Assembly: GCF_048595755.1 (NCBI RefSeq)
Contig: NZ_CP184360.1
Coordinates: 682,001-746,000, forward strand
Direction of reading: 5' to 3'
DNA from: Luteococcus sp048595755
GTDB lineage: Bacteria > Actinomycetota > Actinomycetes > Propionibacteriales > Propionibacteriaceae
DNA length: 64,000 nt
A program made the translations under genes and the position numbers. The stretch's first letter is position 1, and each line of letters starts with the position of its first letter. The notes below the pieces were generated by a model that did not search any database, was not told where the DNA came from, and worked only from the letters and a program-made list of their open reading frames with translations. Shown one piece after another: positions 42,871 to 50,808 of this stretch.

Positions 42871-43613
42871 GGGTGCTGCTGCTGGGCGGCACCAGCGAGG
42901 GACGAGCCCTGGCGGCCGCCCTGGTGGGGGCCGGAATCGACGTGACCAGTTCGTTGGCCGGGCGGTTGCCCGAGCCGAAGCTGCCGGTGGGTGCCGTGCG
43001 GGTCGGTGGCTTCGGTGGCGTCGACGGCCTGCGGGATGCCCTGGCCGGCTACGACCTGGTGGTGGACGCCACCCACCCCTTTGCCGAGGGGATGAGTCGC
43101 AATGCCGGCCAGGCCTGCGCCACCCCACTGGACGACGGGCGTCGGATCCCACTGCTGCGCCTGGAGCGGCCGGCCTGGCCGGTCGAGGACGGCTGGCACC
43201 TGGCCGAGAACCACGAGCGGGCCGCCGAGCTGGCGGCGTCGCTGGGCGGGCGTCCCTTCGTGACCGTCGGACGTCAGGAACTGGTGCGCTATGTCGACGA
43301 GCTGCGGGGGCACGCCGTGCTGGCGCGCATGGTGCGCGAACCCGACCTGGACGTCCCCGAGGCCTGGCGGGTGGTGACCAGCCGCGGCCCCTACACGCTG
43401 GAAGGGGAACTGGCGATCCTGCGCGAGCATCGCAGCGACGTGCTGGTCACCAAGAACTCCGGGGGCGGTTACACCCGGCCCAAGATGGAGGCGGCCCGAG
43501 AACTCGGCGTGCCCTGCGTCGTGGTGCAGCGACCCCGGCCTGCCGACGGTATTGAGACGGTCCACGACGTCGAACGCGCGACCAAGTGGGTGCTGGCACG
43601 CGGGAGGGGTTGA
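42867..43613 (+). CDS. cobK: Precorrin-6A reductase CobK
   Basis: The 248-residue NADPH-dependent reductase converts precorrin-6A to precorrin-6B. Family marks are the N-terminal VLLLGGTSEGRALAAAL, VVDATHPFAEGMSRNA (about residues 69-84), SRGPYTLEGELAILREHRSD and VTKNSGGGYTRPKMEAAREL. It starts at a GTG overlapping the cobF stop. The same enzyme family serves the anaerobic route as CbiJ, so this single copy might supply both sets of corrin-ring genes (inference). Confidence 0.94.
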   Translation: MRVLLLGGTSEGRALAAALVGAGIDVTSSLAGRLPEPKLPVGAVRVGGFGGVDGLRDALAGYDLVVDATHPFAEGMSRNAGQACATPLDDGRRIPLLRLERPAWPVEDGWHLAENHERAAELAASLGGRPFVTVGRQELVRYVDELRGHAVLARMVREPDLDVPEAWRVVTSRGPYTLEGELAILREHRSDVLVTKNSGGGYTRPKMEAARELGVPCVVVQRPRPADGIETVHDVERATKWVLARGRG

Positions 43614-43712
43614 CGGCCCCACCCGACACCCTTGGTTCGGCGCGTCGACGGGAGCAGACTGGGCCTCGCAGTTCCAACACCGCACAGCTCCACACCAAGC
43701 AGGGGGAATCCC

Positions 43713-44726
43713 ATGCAGTACACGACTCTCGGCCAGACCGACATCACCATCCCCCGCCTGTGCATCGGCGGGATGAGCTTCGGCGAGCACTTCCCTGACT
43801 TCCACCAGTGGACCATCGACCAGCCCGCGACGCAGGAGGTGCTGGCCCGGGCGCTGGAGTTGGGCGTGAACTTCATCGACACCGCCAACACCTATGCCCA
43901 CGGCACCAGCGAGCAGTTCATCGGGCAGTCGCTGAAGAACCTGGGGGTGAAGCGCGAGGACGTCGTGCTGGCGTCGAAGGTCTACTTCAACGAGGGCAAG
44001 CTCGGCAAGGAGGCCATCGAGCGGGAGATCGACGGCACGCTGGAACGCCTGGGCACCGACTACCTGGACCTCTACATCATCCATCGCTTCGACTACGACA
44101 CCCCGATGGAAGAGACGATGGAGGCCCTCGACGGTCTGGTGAAGGCGGGCAAGGTGCGCGCCCTGGGCGCCTCGGCGATGTATGGCTACCAGCTGCACAA
44201 CCTGCAGGTGGTGGCGGACCAGAACGGCTGGACCCGGTTCAGCAGCATGCAGAACCACTACAACCTGCTGCACCGCGAGGACGAGCGCGAGCTGATCCCC
44301 GTCTGCCGCCAGTACGGCATGGCGCTGACCCCCTACAGCCCGCTGGCCTCGGGCCACCTGACCCGCCCGACGTGGGATTCGGATTCGGCGCGCTCCACCA
44401 CAGACACCACGATGAAGGCCAAGTACGACCGGCAGCGGGAGATGGACATGCCGATCGTCACCCGCGTCGCCGAGGTGGCGAAGCGGCTGGACGTGCCGAT
44501 GGCCGACGTGGCACTGGCCTGGCACTGGGCCCGCGGTGTGGAGGCCCCGATCGTCGGGTGCTCCAAGCCCAGCCGCGTCGACGACGCCGTGCGCGCCCTG
44601 GGCCTGGAGCTCAGCGACGAGGACCTCACCTACCTGGAGGAGCCGTACCAGCCGCACGCTCCCGTCGGCCTGCTCCCCCGCCCGGGGCACAACGCCATGG
44701 GTGGGTTTGCCGCGCCGGAGGCCTGA
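43713..44726 (+). CDS. Aldo/keto reductase family protein
   Basis: The 337-residue TIM-barrel oxidoreductase has the catalytic set of the superfamily: Asp and Tyr in FIDTANTYAHGTSEQFIG, Lys in VLASKVYF and His in LYIIHRFDYDTP. NADPH binding is suggested by VGCSKPSRVDDAV near residue 285. It resembles the broad-specificity aldo/keto reductases (Tas/YajO-like). The ATG at 43713 follows GGGGG by 6 nt. It lies between cobK and the convergent cbiC gene; no role in B12 synthesis is known for this family. Confidence 0.9.
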   Translation: MQYTTLGQTDITIPRLCIGGMSFGEHFPDFHQWTIDQPATQEVLARALELGVNFIDTANTYAHGTSEQFIGQSLKNLGVKREDVVLASKVYFNEGKLGKEAIEREIDGTLERLGTDYLDLYIIHRFDYDTPMEETMEALDGLVKAGKVRALGASAMYGYQLHNLQVVADQNGWTRFSSMQNHYNLLHREDERELIPVCRQYGMALTPYSPLASGHLTRPTWDSDSARSTTDTTMKAKYDRQREMDMPIVTRVAEVAKRLDVPMADVALAWHWARGVEAPIVGCSKPSRVDDAVRALGLELSDEDLTYLEEPYQPHAPVGLLPRPGHNAMGGFAAPEA

Positions 44727-44745
44727 GCCTGGCAGCCACCAACTG

Positions 44746-45426
44746 CTAGCGCCCCAGCAGCGACTGGTTGGTGTGCTCGTCGGGTGAGGCGAGCGCATTG
44801 ACCGCGGCGACGGTGACGGCCGAGCCGCCGCGGCGCCCGTGCAGGGTGAGGAAGTCGAGGCCCAGGTCATTGCTGGCCAGCGCCTGCTTCGACTCGGCGG
44901 CCCCGACGAAACCCACCGGGCACCCCACCACCGCGGCGGGTCGCACGCCGGTGTCGCGCACCACCTCGAGCAGGCGGAAGAGCGCGGTGGGGGCATTGCC
45001 GATGGCCACCACCGCCCCGTCGAGCAGGTGGCGTGGGGTCATCAGGGGCCGTTCGGCCCACAGCTCGACGGCCGCCATCGTCTTCGTGATTCCCCGCTCG
45101 GCGGCGCGATGCGCGGTGGCGGGCTCCTGCAGCAGGCAGACCACCGGGTTCTCGCGCGGCAGGCGCGAGCGGATGATGCCGGTGGCGACCATCGTCGAGT
45201 CGCACAGCACCGGGGCACCGGCAAGCAGGGCCGCCCGGGCGCGCTCGACGACCCCGTCGCTCCAGCCCAGGTCGTCGACGATGTCGGTCTGTCCGGCGGC
45301 GTGCACCATGCGGGCGGCGATCGGGGCCAGGGAGTCGGGCAGCCGGTCCAGGTGCGCCTCGGCGCGGATGATGGCGAAGCTTCGGTCGTAGATGGCCGAA
45401 CCGTCGGTGAGGTAGTCGTACTGCAC
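44746..45426 (-). CDS. cbiC: Precorrin-8X methylmutase, copy in the cobalt-early operon
   Basis: The 226-residue CbiC/CobH family enzyme moves the C-11 methyl group to C-12. The catalytic His is in ARMVHAAGQTDIV (about residue 43). Other family stretches are CDSTMVATGIIRSRLPRENP, VAIGNAPTALFRLLE and VVGCPVGFVGAAESKQAL. It is the last gene of the cbiL-F-E-GH-X-C operon, hence named as the cobalt-precorrin-8 enzyme, although the sequence alone does not separate CbiC from CobH. The GTG start has AGGAG 6 nt upstream. A paralogue lies at 56.9-57.5 kb. Confidence 0.9.
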   Translation of the reverse strand: MQYDYLTDGSAIYDRSFAIIRAEAHLDRLPDSLAPIAARMVHAAGQTDIVDDLGWSDGVVERARAALLAGAPVLCDSTMVATGIIRSRLPRENPVVCLLQEPATAHRAAERGITKTMAAVELWAERPLMTPRHLLDGAVVAIGNAPTALFRLLEVVRDTGVRPAAVVGCPVGFVGAAESKQALASNDLGLDFLTLHGRRGGSAVTVAAVNALASPDEHTNQSLLGR

Positions 45427-45454
45427 GGGGATCTCCTGTTCAGGACTGCTCTGT

Positions 45455-46258
45455 TCAGGACTGCTGTGTCCAGGAATGGCTGGGGGTCGGGGCTTGCTGG
45501 TCGGGCTCTTCCGAGCGATCGAGGGCTTCGCGGAAACGCTGGACGACCACGTGGGCGAGCTCGTCGCACGGGCCCAGCACGTCCGCGAAGCGCACCTCGA
45601 CCTCGGGGTGCCGAGCGGCCCAGTCCGCGGCGTCGCGACGCAGGAAGCCATTGACGCGCCCCTCGAAGAGCAGGTGCGGGGCGACGACGATGCGCCGCGC
45701 CCCACGGGATCGTGCCCCATCCAGCGCGGTGGCGACATCGGGTGCGGCCACCTGCACGAAGCAACCGACCACCGCAGCCCAGCCCGCCCCGGCCAGGCGC
45801 TGGGCGAGCCGCAGGTGGTCGTCATTGGCGCGGGTGACGGCCGAGCCACGCCCGGCGAGCACCACCGCCACCGTCGACGCCTCCCACGGCCGAGGCTCGG
45901 CGCAGGCCGCAGCGATACGTTGGTCCAGTGCCTGCAGCAGCAGGGAATGCGGCGACAGGTGCTCGGCCACCACTGCCCGCCCACCCAGGCGCAGACACCC
46001 CTGGCGGGTGGCGTCGGGGATGTCGCGCCGCACGTGGGCGCCGGTGCCCAGCATCAGTGGCACGACGACGACACGGTCATGGGTGGCTGACAGGCGCTCC
46101 ACCACCCGGTCGATCGGCGGCTCCACCAGCTCCACGTAGCCGACTTCGACGGTGTGCTCGGGCAGTCGGCGACGGACCCGCGCCAGGAGTTCGTGACACT
46201 GCTCGACGCCGGCACCCAGCCGGGTGCCGTGCGCGGCGATCACCAGAGCGGCACTCAC
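45455..46258 (-). CDS. cbiX: Sirohydrochlorin cobaltochelatase CbiX-like
   Basis: The 267-residue protein is of the long CbiX type with two similar halves. The N-terminal half has the chelatase motif LVIAAHGTRLGAGVEQCHEL with the metal-binding His, and VVVVPLMLGTGAHVRRDIPD with a second His. The C-terminal half repeats the fold (VVLAGRGS, then RRIVVAPHLLFEGRVNGF). It inserts Co2+ into sirohydrochlorin, which is the defining first step of the cobalt-early pathway. Its GTG start overlaps the cbiGH stop. Short TGTTCAGGACTGC repeats separate its end from cbiC. Confidence 0.9.
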   Translation of the reverse strand: MSAALVIAAHGTRLGAGVEQCHELLARVRRRLPEHTVEVGYVELVEPPIDRVVERLSATHDRVVVVPLMLGTGAHVRRDIPDATRQGCLRLGGRAVVAEHLSPHSLLLQALDQRIAAACAEPRPWEASTVAVVLAGRGSAVTRANDDHLRLAQRLAGAGWAAVVGCFVQVAAPDVATALDGARSRGARRIVVAPHLLFEGRVNGFLRRDAADWAARHPEVEVRFADVLGPCDELAHVVVQRFREALDRSEEPDQQAPTPSHSWTQQS

Positions 46259-48030
46259 GGCTCGTCCGCCACGACGGCCGCAGCGCCGGGCGACTCGTCG
46301 GGGGTGCCGCCGGCTCCGGGCATCCAGCGATAGTCGCGCGGCGTGACGATGCAGGCCCCGGAGGCGGTGGGGACGAAGCGCGTGGTGGATGAGCCCACCA
46401 CCACCAGGGAATTCATGTCGACCCATTCGGGCTGGAAGTCGGCCAGCGTCGAGGTGATCACCTTCTGGCGCTGCCGGGTGGCCTGCTGCACCACCGCGAC
46501 GGGGGTCGTCGGGGGCCGGTGGGCGCCCAGGATCTCCAGCGCCCGGGGCAGGTGCATCCGTCGCTTCCGGGAGCGCGGGTTGTAGAGGGTCACGACGAGG
46601 TCGCCCTCGGCGACGGACTGCAGCCGCTGCTCGATCACCTGCCAGCTGGTGTGCAGGTCGGACAGCGAGATGGTGGCGTGGTCGTGGCCCAGCGGCGCGC
46701 CCAGGATGGCGGAGGCGGCCAGCTCGGCGGTGACGCCGGGGACGACCTCCACGTCGATGCCGGCGGTTCCCTGTTCCAGCACGGGCGAGGCCATGGCATA
46801 GATGGCCGGGTCGCCGCTGCAGACCAGGGCGACGCGGGCCCCGGCACGGGCCGCCTCGATGGCCAGCGCGGTGCGTTCCTCCTCGGTGCCCATCTTCGAG
46901 GCGTGGACCTTGGCGCCGGGGGCCACCAGGTCTCGCACCTGCCGCACATAGGGGCCGTAGCCGACCACCAGGTTGGCCTGCTGGACGGCCGTGCGGGCGC
47001 GCGGGGTGAGCAGGTCACGGGCGCCCGGCCCCAACCCGACGACATGCAGCAGACCCCGCACCGGCAGGCGTCCGACGGCGCAGGTGGCATCGGTGGACTT
47101 GTGCTTGGGAACGACGAGCTGCGCGCCGTGGGCCAGCACCGCGGCCTCGGCCACCGAGGGTGTCCCGACGTGCTCCTGCACGGTGCCCGACGGGTTGGGC
47201 ACCTGCTGGGCGGCCAGTTCGTCGGCGGTGTGGCTGAGCAACGAAATGCCGAGCTGGTGGGTGAGTTGCAGCAACCCGATCTCGCCGGCCTTCAGCTCGT
47301 GGGTGACGATGGCGGTCACGCTGGCCGGGTGCAGACCGGCGTCGGCCAGGGTGCGTTCGAAGAGCTCACGCAGCTGATCGACGTCGGTGCCCTTGTTGCA
47401 GCCCATGCCGACCACCAACGAGTGCGGGTGCAGGGTGACGGTGGGCAGCCCGCTGGGCTCGGGGTCCGTGCGGTCAGTGACGACGACGCGGGCCACGGGC
47501 TCCGCGGCATCGTCGGTGACATTGGGCGCGATCTGCGGGACGGGCCAGCCCAGCGTGCGGTCCAGCAGCACCGGGTGACCGTCGAGGATGGCGCGGGTGA
47601 CGCTGGCCACGTCACCGTCGTGGTGCCAGCCCATGGTGTCGAGGGCCTGCAGGCCCAGCGCGTCGGTGGCCGTGGTGAGCACCGGGGTACCACCCAGCGC
47701 CTCGGCGATCGCGCTGGCAAGGGCATTCGCGCCGCCGACGTGACCGCCGACCAGCGGGACGGCGAAGCGTCCGGCGGCGTCGACCACGACCACGGCCGGG
47801 TCGGTGTGCTTGCCGTCGAGCAGCGGGGCGACCAGCCGGGTGGTGGCACCGAGCGCCAGGTGCGAGACGACCATGTCGGCCTCGTCCCAGGCCCGCGGCA
47901 GGGTCTCGGTGGCGGGGCCGTCGAAGCGCAGGCTCTCGCGGCCAAGGGCCTGGTCGATGCTGTCCGCGAGCTGGCGCGAGGCGGGGCTGTTGGTCACTTG
48001 GGCGATCCGTGCGCTCTTCCAGTCCCTCAT
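46255..48030 (-). CDS. cbiGH: Fused CbiG-CbiH: cobalt-precorrin-5A hydrolase and C17-methyltransferase
   Basis: The 591-residue protein joins CbiG to CbiH/CobJ. The CbiG part (about 1-330) has PLVGGHVGGANALASAIAEA, SLVVGMGCNKGTDVDQL and a C-terminal subdomain ending VVPKHKSTDATCAVGR. The CbiH/CobJ part (about 340-570) has VVGLGPGARDLLTPRARTAV, VGYGPYVRQVRDL, ALVCSGDPAIYAM and TLYNPRSRKRR. CbiG opens the ring-A delta-lactone, a step unique to the cobalt-early route; CbiH methylates C-17. The ATG overlaps the cbiE stop (ATGA). Confidence 0.93.
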   Translation of the reverse strand: MRDWKSARIAQVTNSPASRQLADSIDQALGRESLRFDGPATETLPRAWDEADMVVSHLALGATTRLVAPLLDGKHTDPAVVVVDAAGRFAVPLVGGHVGGANALASAIAEALGGTPVLTTATDALGLQALDTMGWHHDGDVASVTRAILDGHPVLLDRTLGWPVPQIAPNVTDDAAEPVARVVVTDRTDPEPSGLPTVTLHPHSLVVGMGCNKGTDVDQLRELFERTLADAGLHPASVTAIVTHELKAGEIGLLQLTHQLGISLLSHTADELAAQQVPNPSGTVQEHVGTPSVAEAAVLAHGAQLVVPKHKSTDATCAVGRLPVRGLLHVVGLGPGARDLLTPRARTAVQQANLVVGYGPYVRQVRDLVAPGAKVHASKMGTEEERTALAIEAARAGARVALVCSGDPAIYAMASPVLEQGTAGIDVEVVPGVTAELAASAILGAPLGHDHATISLSDLHTSWQVIEQRLQSVAEGDLVVTLYNPRSRKRRMHLPRALEILGAHRPPTTPVAVVQQATRQRQKVITSTLADFQPEWVDMNSLVVVGSSTTRFVPTASGACIVTPRDYRWMPGAGGTPDESPGAAAVVADEP

Positions 48031-48836
48031 CGGTCCTCCTCGTCGATGACGGCCGCGCCGTTGAAGCGGGCCAGCGCCGCCACCTCGCGGCTCACGGCTC
48101 CCCGCGCCCGGACCACGTCGCCGCGGCCGGGCAAGGTGCGGCAGAAGATGCGGGCGGCCTCGTCGCTCACCCGCGGCGGCGGCCCGGCCGGGCGGGGCGC
48201 GCCCTGGTGCCAGCCGACGCTGCTCGTCATCGCCGGATCGATCACCAGCACGACATTCGGGTCGGCCACGTCGTCGAGTGCCATCGCCTGGGCCGCGTCG
48301 AAGCGGCGGATGCGTTCGTCGTCCTCCCCAAGGCGTTCGCAGAGCCAGAACTCGCGGTCCAGGTCGGTCAGCTCACGGGCGATCTCGACGATGCCGTGGT
48401 CGGGGCCGGTCATCACGGCCACCTTGCCCCAGGCGCGGCACACGGCCACCGCCGGTTCCAGCGGGCGGCCGTGGATGCTGACCACCTCGGCGTCGTCCCA
48501 CGAGATGCCGACGCTGGCGAAGGCCAGCGAGACGCTCGTGGGGGCGGGGATCACGCGCAGGTCCAACCCTGCCTCGCGCAGTCGCCGGACGATGCCGAAC
48601 CAGCCCGGATCGCCCGAGGCGACCACCATCACGTGGGCGTCGGGGCCGGCGGCGACGACCCGATCGACGGCCGTCGACAGCGCACCGAGCCGGATGCGAC
48701 GCTCGGCTTCGACGCCGAGCGCGTCGAGGTGACGGTCGCCGCCCACCACGAAGTCGGCCCGGGAGGCCTCGTCGCGCAGGGCCTCGGTGAGCTCGCCGAT
48801 GAAGCCGTGGACGCGGATGGGGGCACCCTCAGTCAT
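48027..48836 (-). CDS. cbiE: Stand-alone CbiE (cobalt-precorrin C5-methyltransferase)
   Basis: The 269-residue tetrapyrrole methylase is similar to the N-terminal half of CobL. Seen are FIGELTEALRDEASRADFVV, VVASGDPGWFGIVRRL, VIPAPTSVSLAFASVGISWD, VVSIHGRPL and FWLCERLGEDDERIRRF. It methylates C-5 of the corrin ring. A stand-alone CbiT (C15-methylation and decarboxylation) is not present in this operon; the CbiT-like half of CobL at 53.3 kb is the only one in the window. Its start overlaps the cbiF end by 8 bp. Confidence 0.9.
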   Translation of the reverse strand: MTEGAPIRVHGFIGELTEALRDEASRADFVVGGDRHLDALGVEAERRIRLGALSTAVDRVVAAGPDAHVMVVASGDPGWFGIVRRLREAGLDLRVIPAPTSVSLAFASVGISWDDAEVVSIHGRPLEPAVAVCRAWGKVAVMTGPDHGIVEIARELTDLDREFWLCERLGEDDERIRRFDAAQAMALDDVADPNVVLVIDPAMTSSVGWHQGAPRPAGPPPRVSDEAARIFCRTLPGRGDVVRARGAVSREVAALARFNGAAVIDEEDR

Positions 48837-49656
48837 TGACCGCTCCCTTCTGACGCAATTCCTGCTGGGCCGTGGGGTCGGCGGCGCGGTACTCGTGCCG
48901 GAAACCGGGGTGGTACAGGTGCGAGCGGTACTCGGGGGTGGCCGCGGCCAGGGCCGGCCCGACCAGCACCACCGTGTGCTTCCACAGGTGGCGTTCCTTC
49001 ATCGTCGCCGAGAGGTCCTTGAGTTCGCAGCGCAGCATCACCTCGTCGGGCCAGGTGACCTGGTGGCCGATGATGCAGGGCGTCTCGGGCGAGTAGCCAC
49101 CGGCCAGCAATTCCTCCTGCAGCACCCGGTTGCGGGCGGCCGAGAGGTAGAGCGCCATGGTGGTGCCGTGCTGGGCGAAGCCGCGCACCGTCTCCTTGGG
49201 CGGCATCGGGGTGCGGCCACCCTCCAGCCGGGTGAGGACCAGCGACTGGGCCACCTGCGGCAGCGTGATCTCGACGTCCATGCGGGCCGCGGCGGCGGAG
49301 AAGGCGCTGACACCGGGGATCGTCTCGTGGGCGACGCCGAGGCGCTCGCACACCGCGCGCTGCTCGGCGGTGGCGCCGTAGATCGACGGATCACCGGTGT
49401 GCACGCGGGCGACCAGCTGCCCGTCGAGGGCTCGCAGGTAGTACGGCTCCAGGTCTTCCAGCGGCAGGGAGGCGGAGTCGACCAGTTCGGCGCCGGGCTT
49501 GTGGCCGGCGACCACGTCGGGATGGACCAGCGAGGAGGCCCAGATGATGACATCGGCCTGGGCGATGACGCGCGCGCCGCGCACCGTGATGAGGTCGGCG
49601 GCGCCCGGCCCCGCGCCGACGAAGACCACCTTCCCGGTGGGATTTCCCGTGCTCAC
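48829..49656 (-). CDS. cbiF: Cobalt-precorrin-4 C11-methyltransferase CbiF
   Basis: The 275-residue tetrapyrrole methylase has VVFVGAGPGAADLITVRGAR at its N-terminus, VHTGDPSIYGATAEQ (SAM-binding loop, about residue 90), TIPGVSAFSAAAA and GTTMALYLSAARN. It methylates C-11. It belongs to the cbi operon, and a CobM paralogue lies at 54.5-55.3 kb. The GTG start overlaps the cbiL stop (GTGA). The C-terminal extension AADPTAQQELRQKGAVND is unconserved. Confidence 0.93.
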   Translation of the reverse strand: MSTGNPTGKVVFVGAGPGAADLITVRGARVIAQADVIIWASSLVHPDVVAGHKPGAELVDSASLPLEDLEPYYLRALDGQLVARVHTGDPSIYGATAEQRAVCERLGVAHETIPGVSAFSAAAARMDVEITLPQVAQSLVLTRLEGGRTPMPPKETVRGFAQHGTTMALYLSAARNRVLQEELLAGGYSPETPCIIGHQVTWPDEVMLRCELKDLSATMKERHLWKHTVVLVGPALAAATPEYRSHLYHPGFRHEYRAADPTAQQELRQKGAVND

Positions 49657-50390
49657 AGCGATCCTCCGATGTTGGTGCGGGCGGGGGTGCTGAGCACCGC
49701 CGAGAAGTAGCCGGTGCGGGCATCGTCGTCGAGCTCGTCGAGGCGTGCCAGGTGCTGCTCGGGCAAGCTCACCTCGCTGCCGACGATGCCCGTGCGGCCG
49801 CGGTCGGTGATCAGCTCACGCAGCGCGCCCAGCTGGCGCCCGCCCTTGTAGATGCAGACGGAGTCGGCTGCCTCGAGGACGGGGGCCAGCCCGTCGACGC
49901 CCAGCGTGGCCGGGGCCAACGCGAGCACCTCGTTGCCCTCCACCAGGGGTGTGCCCGACGCGGCGGCGAGCGCCTGCATCGCCGTGATGCCGGGGATCCA
50001 GCTGACCTCGAGCTCGGGCAGGGATTCGCGCACCGTGGCCGCCAGGTAGCTGAAGGTGGAGTAGACCGCCGGATCGCCGATGGTGGCCATGGCGACGGTG
50101 GCCGGGCCGGCGGCGAAGTGGGCCAGGGCGGCCTCGGCGGCGGCCTGCCAGGACTCCCGGCGTCGGGCGCTGCGGCCCTGCTCGCGCATCGCGAAGCCGA
50201 TCCGTTCGATGCGGGCCTCGGGGGTGACGGTGGTGACGATCCGTTCGGCGCGGCCGGGTCCGTCGGCAGACTTCTCCGTGGCCGGCACCAGCACGACGTC
50301 GGCCTGCCGCAGCGCGGTGGCCGCCGCCAGGGTGACCAGCTGTGGGTCGCCGGGGCCGACTCCGACGCCGACCAGACGGGCATGGTTCAT
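49653..50390 (-). CDS. cbiL: Cobalt-factor II C20-methyltransferase CbiL
   Basis: The 245-residue tetrapyrrole methylase has the CbiL/CobI N-terminus LVGVGVGPGDPQLVTLAAAT, VAMATIGDPAVYSTFSYLA (SAM loop, about residue 105), WIPGITAMQALAAASGTPLV and CIYKGGRQL. It methylates C-20 of cobalt-sirohydrochlorin (factor II). It is the first gene of the cbi operon and lies directly after riboswitch 3, with GGAGGAG before the ATG. A CobI paralogue is fused to CobJ at 55.3-56.9 kb. Confidence 0.93.
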   Translation of the reverse strand: MNHARLVGVGVGPGDPQLVTLAAATALRQADVVLVPATEKSADGPGRAERIVTTVTPEARIERIGFAMREQGRSARRRESWQAAAEAALAHFAAGPATVAMATIGDPAVYSTFSYLAATVRESLPELEVSWIPGITAMQALAAASGTPLVEGNEVLALAPATLGVDGLAPVLEAADSVCIYKGGRQLGALRELITDRGRTGIVGSEVSLPEQHLARLDELDDDARTGYFSAVLSTPARTNIGGSL

Positions 50391-50424
50391 GTGGGGCTCC
50401 TCCAGGTCTCTCGCCTGTTGTCTC

Positions 50425-50545
50425 GTGGCCGTCGACCGGGGGCGTTCCTGACTTCACACCTGGTGGTGCTCACAGTGGCGGGACCGTGCCAGATTCACGC
50501 TGGCTTCCGCTCCACGGTCAGTCCACATGCTTCCATGCCGGTTTT
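50425..50545 (-). promoter_or_regulatory. Cobalamin riboswitch 3, upstream of the cbiL operon
   Basis: On the minus strand the aptamer core reads GCGGAAGCCAGCGTGAATCT then GGCACGGTCCCGCCACTGTGA (forward 50470-50510). The 5' part and the exact ends are estimated. It would repress the whole cobalt-early operon when cobalamin is plentiful. Confidence 0.85.
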
Positions 50546-50620
50546 CACGGGCCGAGGCGGGGTCGATGCTTGCGGCCGGCGGCCGGTTGCGGGAGTGGCG
50601 GCAGGGGTGCCCGGCGCCCG

Positions 50621-50712
50621 ACTCCGCAAATCGACCTCGCGTGAACCAGGCGGGAACCGATCCCCGCGTGGGCGTGCCCCCGAGGCCGGACTGGAAGGTC
50701 GATTTGCGGAGT
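50621..50712. repeat. 92-bp inverted-arm repeat, copy H
   Basis: It begins ACTCCGCAAATCGACCTCGC and ends GGTCGATTTGCGGAGT. Both arms carry CGACCT where other copies have CGACCA, so pairing is kept. It lies between the ChlI/ChlD gene end and riboswitch 3. Confidence 0.85.
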
Positions 50713-50808
50713 CGCGCTCGCAGCACCCCGCCCAGGGCAGGGTCGGGAAGGCGGCCTCGCGGCAGTGCCCGGCCGCGCAACTGGCGCGCGGGGCCCGGGG
50801 GCTTCGAC

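Noticed and set aside
45435..45475. Short TGTTCAGGACTGC repeats between cbiX and cbiC as a CRISPR-like array
   Set aside because: Only two to three units with no spacers; part of the repeat is the cbiX 3' end.
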